From Legionella sp. (GTDB lineage Bacteria; Pseudomonadota; Gammaproteobacteria; Legionellales; Legionellaceae), in NCBI GenBank assembly GCA_030158115.1, contig JAOATK010000007.1:27878-91877 (forward strand): a DNA stretch of 64,000 nucleotides, given 5' to 3'. The stretch's first letter is position 1, and each line of letters opens with the position of its first letter. The position numbers and the translations under genes are program-made. The notes under the pieces are model-generated. The model searched no databases. It had not been told where the DNA came from and saw only the letters and a program-made list of their open reading frames with translations. Below, one piece after another: positions 28,682-36,826 of the stretch.

Positions 28682-30520
28682 TTACGCCCCTTTGTTTAAA
28701 TCAATTTCAACCTTGTTTCCCCAAGTCATCCGTAGCGCGTTGGCAATTGCAATAACGTCAATCAATTCCTGCATTAATGCTGCTTGTACGGGCGATATAT
28801 AACCCGACGCCGCAAACCCCATTCCGATTATTGAAACCAATATTCCGCCAACTGCGCTTTGCATGGCAATACGACGCAGCTTGGTACTTATGTGGAATAG
28901 TTCATCAACCTTTTCTAGCGAATTCTCCATAATTACTGCACCCGCCGCTTCAGCCGTTACGCTACTATGCTGGCCAAAAGCAATGCCAACAGTAGCTGAC
29001 GCTAGAGCTGGCGCATCATTTATTCCGTCTCCCATAAATAACGTTGGTGCTTTTAAAGTTTCTGCTCGAACAACGGCTACTTTTTGCTCTGGGCTTTGCG
29101 ATGCCAGCATTTCCTTAATCCCAAGTAAGTCTGCCAGGTAAGTCACTTCTGATTCCCTATCGCCCGAAACCAGCATCACTTTGTTGAACTGGTGCGCTGG
29201 CCCTAAATGACCGATAAAGGGTTTTCCGTCGGAACGCGGAGCATCACGGAAGCGAAACGTTGCAGCATATTTGCCACCTTGCATGATGATGCATTCCAGT
29301 CCTTCGGACGTTGGCGGCAATTTGATATCCGGCTGCGTTTGCAACAGTTTTTTACGGCTGGTTACAAAAATACTTTGCCCCATAACCATGCCAGTTAAGC
29401 CTTGACCTGGCTTTTCAGTGACGCTTTCAGCTTCAACCATTGAGAGTTTCTTTTTTTCAGCTGCTTGCAAAATTGCGTTAGCAAGAGGATGTTTTGAATA
29501 TCGCTCTAAGCTAGCGGCACATTGTAAAATATCATTCGCGACTAAACCTTCTGCAGGAATAATTTCAGTCAGCCTTGGTTTGCCGTAAGTTAATGTTCCC
29601 GTTTTATCAAAAATTGCTGTACGGCAGGTTGGTAGACGCTCCAAGACGGCTGGGTCTTTGATAATTATTCCACGCTTCGCCGCCATTGATATTGCGCTGA
29701 TTATGGTTATCGGAATCGCGATAATTAACGGGCATGGAGTTGCCACCACGAGGACCGCTAATGCAGTTAATGAGTTGCCTGTTGTATACCAAACAACACC
29801 TGTGATAACTAATGCTAAAGCTGAAAACCAGCCGCCCAGTTCATCAGCGATGCGTCGCATAGAGGGGCGTTTTTGCTCCGCCTCTTGCATCACGCCCATT
29901 ATTTGCGCATAGCGGGAGTCCTTGGCAATTTTTCCTGCTCGAATCACAAGCACTGCCTCACCATTTATTGCGCCTGAAAGAACATCAGCACCTATTGTTT
30001 TTGAAACTTGGTAAGGCTCGCCAGTTAAATAGGACTCATCCATTGAGCCATGGCCTTCGACCACCTCACCATCTACAGGCGCAGTTTCATGTGGGAATAC
30101 AACAATATTATCACCAATAGCAATATTGACGAGAGCAATGTCTTCAATCTCATCGCCTTTTTTTCGGTGGGCTAAAGACGGCATTCTATCGGCAAGTGCT
30201 CTCAAAACCGCCGATGCTCTGCGCATCGCATAGCGTTCCAAAGCCTGCCCACCTGCCAGCATAAGCACAATTAACACAGCCGCCAAATATTGCGCAAGCA
30301 CAGTACCTGCAACCAGCTCAATCGCGCCCAGAAAATCTGCGCCAATGCTACCTTTAAAAAATTTGAGCATAATTTGAATTAGCAGCGGTACACCACCAAC
30401 TGCAATAAGTACCAGCAAGGGGATATCACTGCTCAACGCAAAATGCAAAGCAATCGCTACTATCGAACCTAGTGCAATTATCATCTGCCATTTAGCAAGT
30501 AATCGACTTAGCTTATCCAT
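28682..30520 (-). CDS. Heavy-metal P1B-type ATPase lacking an N-terminal metal-binding domain
   Basis: ATPCPLIIAIP, FDKTGTLT, SKHPLANAIL, GDGINDAPAL. Confidence 0.92.
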   Translation of the reverse strand: MDKLSRLLAKWQMIIALGSIVAIALHFALSSDIPLLVLIAVGGVPLLIQIMLKFFKGSIGADFLGAIELVAGTVLAQYLAAVLIVLMLAGGQALERYAMRRASAVLRALADRMPSLAHRKKGDEIEDIALVNIAIGDNIVVFPHETAPVDGEVVEGHGSMDESYLTGEPYQVSKTIGADVLSGAINGEAVLVIRAGKIAKDSRYAQIMGVMQEAEQKRPSMRRIADELGGWFSALALVITGVVWYTTGNSLTALAVLVVATPCPLIIAIPITIISAISMAAKRGIIIKDPAVLERLPTCRTAIFDKTGTLTYGKPRLTEIIPAEGLVANDILQCAASLERYSKHPLANAILQAAEKKKLSMVEAESVTEKPGQGLTGMVMGQSIFVTSRKKLLQTQPDIKLPPTSEGLECIIMQGGKYAATFRFRDAPRSDGKPFIGHLGPAHQFNKVMLVSGDRESEVTYLADLLGIKEMLASQSPEQKVAVVRAETLKAPTLFMGDGINDAPALASATVGIAFGQHSSVTAEAAGAVIMENSLEKVDELFHISTKLRRIAMQSAVGGILVSIIGMGFAASGYISPVQAALMQELIDVIAIANALRMTWGNKVEIDLNKGA

Positions 30521-30596
30521 TGCTCTTCATTCTCCATCGCAGACTCCAGAAATACCAGTATGGACCATCAGCTTAGTTTAGCTTACTTTACACAAC

Positions 30597-30785
30597 TTGA
30601 CGGAAAGGAATATTGTTACAGCGGAACAAGAAGGACACGCTAGAGCAGCATATGGAAGCCAATTACTTCAAGAACCATCTAATCGACTTACAAAAAAATA
30701 TGGTAAAAGGTTAGTATCTGTACGCTCCGAGATATCAGACAGTTCTATCTGGTTTATCCTGACATTTAAATTCACCACGCAGTGA
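30597..30785 (+). pseudogene. Possible DUF1016 (YhcG/PDDEXK-like) N-terminal remnant
   Basis: IVTAEQEGHARAAYGSQLLQEPSNRLTKKYGKR resembles the DUF1016 N-terminal motif; frame lost afterwards. Confidence 0.4.
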
Positions 30786-30942
30786 GTGGTGAATCTTCTA
30801 ATGAATTATCATTAAGCTCTAATCTAGGCTGAACTCTATCGCTTGTTAATTGAATTGAGCCCAAGCTCTAGGAGACTTTGAAATTTAAATTGAAATCCTA
30901 CGCAAAACTCAAGGCATGACATCTTATTTTTCTAAAAAGCTG

Positions 30943-31788
30943 TCAAATTATTGATAACCAATGATTGAGTTCATCAATGATTACCTCTATCTTTTCTGGC
31001 AGACCAAGCATCTGAACTCGATGAGCACCTAAAACACGTAAATGCCCAGACCAAAGAAGCTGCATCCGTTCCAATTCATCGGATTGAAATTGCACTGGAA
31101 GAGAAAATACTGTTCCCCGATTTTGGAATGTTTGGATGATATTGTCTTTTAATAGGATTTTATCAATGAGCTTATTCTCCCGACATAACAGCAGCAGATC
31201 ATGATAATCTTTCATACGACTATTGGCTGCGCCACGAGAAATGAGGGTTTCCAGTTTTTCGGCAAAAATAGCTTCCACTGGATATACTTCCAGCGAAATA
31301 GGATCCTCAAACAACGGCTTTTCTTTGTAATTAAAGGATGGCCAATCTAGTAATACTGGGTCAACAACATCCCCCACACCAATGTCTACAAAAAATTTAT
31401 CGCTCATCACCCCAAATTGAACGGCAATCCCTATTTGAAACCCAGGGTAATTCATATGTTGGTGATCTAAATCGTCAAGATTGATGAACTGCATCTGAAA
31501 CCCATCATCCAGATTAAGTAAACAGATTTCCCGCATGATTAATTCCACATTAGATTTTTCTGCATTTAACCGTCTGGCCAGTAGATCAATATCAGTGGTT
31601 TCTCTGCCAATAGTCAGGTAATAGGATAATAGCAACCCGCCTTTGAATATGAATTTATCAGAATATTCAGAACGAGAAAGCCTGGCTAAAAATCGCTCTA
31701 GAACTAATAGCTTCCAGACTTCATTAAAACTCTTACCTTTTTCTTTGCCAATATGTTTTAATCGTGCTTTTAAAGCTTGTTCATTCAT
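30943..31788 (-). CDS. abiEii: AbiEii/AbiGii nucleotidyltransferase toxin
   Basis: FIFKGGLLLSYYLTIGRETTDIDLLAR. Confidence 0.92.
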   Translation of the reverse strand: MNEQALKARLKHIGKEKGKSFNEVWKLLVLERFLARLSRSEYSDKFIFKGGLLLSYYLTIGRETTDIDLLARRLNAEKSNVELIMREICLLNLDDGFQMQFINLDDLDHQHMNYPGFQIGIAVQFGVMSDKFFVDIGVGDVVDPVLLDWPSFNYKEKPLFEDPISLEVYPVEAIFAEKLETLISRGAANSRMKDYHDLLLLCRENKLIDKILLKDNIIQTFQNRGTVFSLPVQFQSDELERMQLLWSGHLRVLGAHRVQMLGLPEKIEVIIDELNHWLSII

Positions 31789-32378
31789 GTTGTCACCGTC
31801 AAAATATAAGGCTCAAGATTAAGTCCAAATTGTCTCGCATACTGCTGAAGCTTTTTAATATCCAATTTTTTGGGCGTTCTACTACTCACCGCTGCTTTAA
31901 GCGCTTTAATGGCAATTTCTTTACTGAGATAGCGAAAAGCGTCTACTATCGTTCTTTCTCTGTCAAAAATAGCGACCTGTTCCCGCCCTATTGTGTACAT
32001 TGTTTTACCTGTTTCCATATCACGCATTCTAACAGTACGAGTATGAGCTCGTTTTGGTGCCGTAGTAGAATGAGAAACGGCAATCCAATGATCTCTTGGC
32101 ATTTCATCCGTCAGTTCATAGAGAGCCAACGCTGAGACTAGGCAGACTATGCCTTGCGGAATACTTTTGGCGATGATAATCAGATCTTCCCATTGAAAAT
32201 CTGCATCAACAGTGGATTCAACACCACGGTAAACACCATGACCAATACGTTCAATCCGATTAGTTTTAACATAATAGCTAAGCCGGCTAGGATGGATGCC
32301 CGCTTCACGCGCCTCTGCGGCATAAAAGACTGGTCTTGCAAACAGATCTTTCAATGTATGTTCATTACTTAGTTTCAT
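31785..32378 (-). CDS. abiEi: AbiEi antitoxin
   Basis: Winged-helix N-terminus AREAGIHPSRLSYYVKTNRIERIGHGVYRG; 4-nt overlap with toxin; ATG at 32378. Confidence 0.9.
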   Translation of the reverse strand: MKLSNEHTLKDLFARPVFYAAEAREAGIHPSRLSYYVKTNRIERIGHGVYRGVESTVDADFQWEDLIIIAKSIPQGIVCLVSALALYELTDEMPRDHWIAVSHSTTAPKRAHTRTVRMRDMETGKTMYTIGREQVAIFDRERTIVDAFRYLSKEIAIKALKAAVSSRTPKKLDIKKLQQYARQFGLNLEPYILTVTT

Positions 32379-32390
32379 ACCTGTAATTTT

Positions 32391-32429
32391 AATATTAAAA
32401 CCCAGGAGCGTCAAATGGGTTTCAATATT
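32391..32429. promoter_or_regulatory. Inverted repeat upstream of abiEi (candidate autoregulatory operator)
   Basis: AATATTAAAACCC (32391-32403) / GGGTTTCAATATT (32417-32429), one mismatch, 13-nt spacer. Confidence 0.6.
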
Positions 32430-32566
32430 AAAACAACCCCGTAAAAATCCATTGTGGGGAATTTGCGTATTTGAGTACGACACTGTTATACTTCGTACGA
32501 CAATTGTAGTGGTTTCCTGCGATTAAAATTATAATAAAATCAATTGCTTATTTTTGAATTGAAGGG

Positions 32567-32611
32567 CTCATAATCCGTTGGTCCTAGGTTCAAATCCTAG
32601 TGGGCCCACCA
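32567..32611 (+). repeat. ICE att site: 3' portion of tRNA-Met
   Basis: CTCATAATCCGTTGGTCCTAGGTTCAAATCCTAGTGGGCCCACCA: anticodon loop CTCATAA, T-arm and CCA, but no 5' tRNA half. Confidence 0.85.
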
Positions 32612-32702
32612 ACATTTCCAGTAAAATCAAGGTAGTAACGTAATTCATTAATATTTAAAAGGTAAAATAACAGCTATTTCAGTTTTATCGGGATTATTAG
32701 AT

Positions 32703-33458
32703 ATGGCTAACATAAAAGTACATGTTTTAAATTTTCATAGCATTTTTTCTCATATTGAAATTGTACTAGAAAATACATCAACTGATCATCATACATATTA
32801 TGGTATTAATCAATGGGTTCCACCTGCGGATAAATGGCATAAATCTTGGTCTAAAGACCGTATTAAACAGGCTAGTTCCACATATAGTTTCGATATTGAT
32901 GCTAATCCTGATGAAATTAAAAATGAGTGGGAAAATTATTGGCATAATACAGAAAAGGAAGCTAGTATTTTAGGTAAAAACTGCGCCGTTGCAGCACAAT
33001 GGTTTTTAACAAAATATGCAGGTATTCCAAAACCGAATTTATCTAATGTCAGTTGGAATCATCTTGCTTTAGGTATCATTTGGCCAAGTTTTATCCCATG
33101 CCCAATAACACTTCCTGGGCGTATAATGTCTAATACTAAATTTCATATAGAGGCTAGAACTAATCCTAAAGTAACAAACCGATATATTCAATTGCTTCTA
33201 TATACAAGTATGGCTCTTGCAACATTGGTGTTTGCAGCTTCGATTTTTGCAATAGCTGTTGCTGCTACGATTTTAAGTAGCGGAATTGCAGCAGCTGTTA
33301 TAGCGGGATGTGTTGCCGTAGGTATAGCCAGTACATATGGTTTTTTTAGAGCTCACAACAACTTATCAGCAAAAAATATTTCGGCTGAAATGAAGAAAAA
33401 CGATGAACCACATCCATTAATCCCGGATGTTGTGAATGGAAATTTTGCGATGGGTTAA
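32703..33458 (+). CDS. Hypothetical protein with C-terminal TM hairpin
   Basis: Long ORF, GKNCAVAAQWFLTKYAG motif, two C-terminal hydrophobic segments. Confidence 0.65.
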   Translation: MANIKVHVLNFHSIFSHIEIVLENTSTDHHTYYGINQWVPPADKWHKSWSKDRIKQASSTYSFDIDANPDEIKNEWENYWHNTEKEASILGKNCAVAAQWFLTKYAGIPKPNLSNVSWNHLALGIIWPSFIPCPITLPGRIMSNTKFHIEARTNPKVTNRYIQLLLYTSMALATLVFAASIFAIAVAATILSSGIAAAVIAGCVAVGIASTYGFFRAHNNLSAKNISAEMKKNDEPHPLIPDVVNGNFAMG

Positions 33459-33553
33459 AAATAGTATTTAATTAGATTTTTAGAAGCACGTTTGAAAAAA
33501 GAAAAGTTCTTTTGATTTAATTAAAAAGGCAGCAATGCGCTGCATCGGCTTTC

Positions 33554-33890
33554 CTAATGCTCAACGTCTCGCATGATATATCCTGCTGTCAGGTTATTAT
33601 TCATTTTATGATTTAACAAATGTTTTAAAGCATAAGCAGAAAGATCTAGCCTCTCAGCTATCATAGTCCGATGCAGGTCGTGAAAGGTAAAGGGATCTCC
33701 TGATAGATCTACCACTTTCAACACTACTTTTTAGGCTCATAAATATAGATAGTTTTGCTTGACGCCAGGTTCCTATGGCTATTCGTTTAAATGCCATCGG
33801 GCTTTGACTAGGTATGATGCTTGGAATATTATATGGCTGCATCCAACTCATAAATCGTCTGGTTAAAATGACCAGAACTGTTTTTCTACA
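33554..33890 (-). pseudogene. Tyrosine recombinase/integrase C-terminal remnant
   Basis: Minus-strand frame reads DLSGDPFTFHDLHRTMIAERLDLSAYALKHLLNHKMNNNLTAGYIMRDVEH*; upstream part is frameshifted. Confidence 0.75.
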
Positions 33891-33915
33891 CAGACTATAG
33901 CACACGGAGTATTTA

Positions 33916-34485
33916 ATGTTTGAGATAATTACTGAGCACCTGTCAAACCTGTTCAATAAAAGCGCTTTAATTGAACAAGATAAGAGCAATCACTATGATC
34001 AAACAATTAATGGCTCCTACAAGGCAAATGATATTCAAATTAACATGAATCTATGTGTCAATGGTCAGGCTGTATTAGGCAAAAACGTTCAGGTACAAAA
34101 AAACATACTCGTTAATGGCAGTTTCAAAGCCTATCAATCAAGACTTATGTCTAATATCACAGTAAACGGCTCATCTTCATTAGATGATAGTCAAGTACAC
34201 GGCGTAGCAAAATTCAGAGGAAGCCTTATAGCCACATCAACTCACTTCTCAAATAAACTTGAAATTCTATCCAGCCTTGCTGAATTTGAAAACTGCAAAT
34301 CACAACAGATTACATTTAAAGAGCTACCAAGAAAAGATCTTGTGCAACGCATCAAATTAAGCAAAAACACCGAGGTTCAAGGTGATATCATATTTGATGC
34401 TGGCAATGGAGAAGTAATATGCGATGAAACATCAAAAATTCATGGCCAGATTATTGGGGGAACACTCATACATAATAATGGATAA
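33916..34485 (+). CDS. Bactofilin-like (polymer-forming cytoskeletal) repeat protein
   Basis: Repeating beta-helix pattern VNGSFKAYQSRLMSNITVNGSSSLDDSQVHGVAKFRGSL; HGQIIGG. Confidence 0.55.
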   Translation: MFEIITEHLSNLFNKSALIEQDKSNHYDQTINGSYKANDIQINMNLCVNGQAVLGKNVQVQKNILVNGSFKAYQSRLMSNITVNGSSSLDDSQVHGVAKFRGSLIATSTHFSNKLEILSSLAEFENCKSQQITFKELPRKDLVQRIKLSKNTEVQGDIIFDAGNGEVICDETSKIHGQIIGGTLIHNNG

Positions 34486-34615
34486 AAATGCACACAAAAT
34501 TGAGTGTGAAAAATTTGTGTGCTTGAGTACAACACAGTGATACATCGCATGACACTTGTAGTGGTTTTTTCGATAAAATTATAATTAAATCAATCAGTTA
34601 TTTTTAATTGACGAG

Positions 34616-34660
34616 CTCTTAATCCGTTTATCCTAAGTTTAAATCCTAATTGGCATACCA
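34616..34660 (+). repeat. Decayed second copy of the tRNA-Met att site
   Basis: CTCTTAATCCGTTTATCCTAAGTTTAAATCCTAATTGGCATACCA, 36/45 identical by eye to 32567-32611; flanking upstream ~100 bp also similar. Confidence 0.75.
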
Positions 34661-34769
34661 ATAAATCAAGTGGTTACGTGGTATTAATGATATGGTTAAT
34701 ATTTCCTTAATAGTTAACTGATAGACTACGCAAGCTTTTATCATCTCCGTCATTTTATGAGGATCCCTA

Positions 34770-35744
34770 TTGATGAAAAAACAATTTTTAGGATTAATCG
34801 TAGCCTCTCTTTTGTTTAACACTGCGTTTTCAGCGTCTAATACCAGGGTTCCCGATGAATTTTATGTCAGCCAACATTGGGTTAGTTATACAACCAGTTA
34901 TGATATTAACTCAAAAACTCAGAAACTTGGTACGCTCTATCGTCACGTGTTGAGTTTATTATTAACCTATGATTTTTACGACAATACGGGTGAAAAATTA
35001 GCCTATGCTCGATCTAAATTCTTTTCTGCAACAGCACAATTTACTGTTCGTGATCAAGAAGATGAGTTGATTGGAACTACTGAAGAACAATTATTCTCCT
35101 TTTTCCCTTCTTTCTCAATTTATGGTAACGATGGTACAAGCAAATTAGCATATGCAGCCATGAATTTTTGGGGAACTAAATTCACCATTTATGATCCTGC
35201 AACTGATCAGGAAATGGCTGTCATGTCTCGTACATTTTTTAGAGTAAAAAATAACTGGACTGTTAAAATTACAAATAAATCACTTTTTAATCAAAAAAAT
35301 ATTGATTCTCGATTGTTAATGACTGTACTAGCATTTCAAGGTGAACGAGAATATTGGGAACAACAAAATAAGAATAGAAACAAGTCAGTAAAATCTTCAA
35401 CCAGATACAGTGCGTTAGGAACTAAAGCTGCCGTTTTAGCTGAAGAAGTTGAACCAACCATTAATGTATTATTAGCAAACATTAAAAAACTTGAAAGTGA
35501 ACAAGGATTGAATCAACAATCCTCGCAAGTTGATCCTACCGTGTTAGAGACAGTTGCAAATGAGCTACAAACCAATTTTGATGCCACGCATTTTCGAAAC
35601 GATCTCAATTTGACGACTCAGGAAAAAATACAACAATTTACAAACTACTGTTTCGATCAAATTAAATCTCAATCTATCTCAGCTGATCAAAAACGGGTCA
35701 TAATTGCATTGTTAAAAATGCGGTTGGAAACAGGTGCTGTTTAA
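34770..35744 (+). CDS. Secreted protein with LURP-one/Tubby C-like domain features
   Basis: Signal peptide; KLAYARSKFFSATAQFTVRDQEDELIGTTEEQLFSFFPSFSIYG. Confidence 0.5.
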   Translation: MMKKQFLGLIVASLLFNTAFSASNTRVPDEFYVSQHWVSYTTSYDINSKTQKLGTLYRHVLSLLLTYDFYDNTGEKLAYARSKFFSATAQFTVRDQEDELIGTTEEQLFSFFPSFSIYGNDGTSKLAYAAMNFWGTKFTIYDPATDQEMAVMSRTFFRVKNNWTVKITNKSLFNQKNIDSRLLMTVLAFQGEREYWEQQNKNRNKSVKSSTRYSALGTKAAVLAEEVEPTINVLLANIKKLESEQGLNQQSSQVDPTVLETVANELQTNFDATHFRNDLNLTTQEKIQQFTNYCFDQIKSQSISADQKRVIIALLKMRLETGAV

Positions 35745-35824
35745 AGTTTAATTATAATGATCATTGATACAATACAACACAATGACACACAAACAATCTT
35801 CGTTAGTTAATTTGGAGTATTTAA

Positions 35825-36157
35825 ATGAGTAAAGTAAAAAGTACTAATGAATTTTATACTGGCGTTTATACCAAATTAGGGATGTTTGCATCTTCACCAT
35901 ATACTTGGTCTATTATTAACAATAAAAATGATCAATCTGATGCTAGTTGGCTAATATGGCTTATGACTGAACTTCCACTTAAAGTGGTCTTAAGTCCAGT
36001 TTTGTTACCCGCTACTGCAATAACATGCGCATTAGCTGTCATATCAGCAGTGATTGTTGGGCTGGCATACCTTGCAACATTGGCAGGTGCTGCAATGATC
36101 GATACAATTACTCATGATGCACCGTCACCACAGGGTAAGAACAGCAAAAGCTTTTAA
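35825..36157 (+). CDS. Small hypothetical membrane protein
   Basis: 110-aa ORF with TM segments. Confidence 0.5.
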   Translation: MSKVKSTNEFYTGVYTKLGMFASSPYTWSIINNKNDQSDASWLIWLMTELPLKVVLSPVLLPATAITCALAVISAVIVGLAYLATLAGAAMIDTITHDAPSPQGKNSKSF

Positions 36158-36317
36158 TGAATAGTTATTTATGATCAAATAGCTCCTTATTTTGAATAAG
36201 GGGCTATTTGATGTCTTCAAGAATTATTGATCCTTTATCTAAGATCCGTAGTCAAAAAATATACCTTGTTAACTATCAGTATCCAAGAATAGATCAAGAT
36301 TTTAGTGCTTCAGCTGC

Positions 36318-36689
36318 ATGAGCCGGCCCCATAGGCTGCTAGAGAGTTTTATTGCCGGCTTGGTTGACGATAAAGTAATTTCTCCTTTTTGTTATCAAGG
36401 GACTTGCGATACCAATCTTTTCAATTTATGGTTGGGGTTCTGTCTATTGTCTGCATTAGGCCCAGGTTATGTGATTATTATGGATAATGCTGCATTCCAT
36501 AAGTCAGAGCAAACCCAAAAAATAATAGCAGATGCCTAATGTTCTCTGTTATTTCTTCCGCCTTATTCTCCAGATTTAAATCCAATCGAAAAATTCTGGG
36601 CTAACTTAAAAGCTTATATAAAAAAAATAATAGGGCAATTTAGCACCCTTGCTGGAGCTCTTGATTATGCGTTTCAATCGATCATTTAA
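36318..36689 (+). pseudogene. IS630-family transposase remnant
   Basis: VIIMDNAAFHKS and FLPPYSPDLNPIEKFWANLKAYIKK in one frame with an internal TAA at 36537. Confidence 0.85.
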
Positions 36690-36826
36690 AAATCAAACCA
36701 CTATATATCACCGGATAACCTGAAAGCCCCAGGATTTTATAAGAAGAATTGATTTGTCTTTATTAGTGAAGAGAAGTCACTAGCTAGCCATCCCAATATT
36801 GGAGGCTTTGCTTTTCTATCAGGCGC

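Noticed and set aside
29658-29912. Antisense ORFs within the P1B ATPase
   Set aside because: Typical shadow ORFs of a conserved coding region.
32567-32611. Complete tRNA-Met gene
   Set aside because: Only the anticodon-loop-to-CCA half is present; no D-arm or 5' acceptor strand upstream, so treated as an att fragment.
34616-34660. Second tRNA gene
   Set aside because: Anticodon, T-stem and acceptor are all mutated and there is no 5' half.
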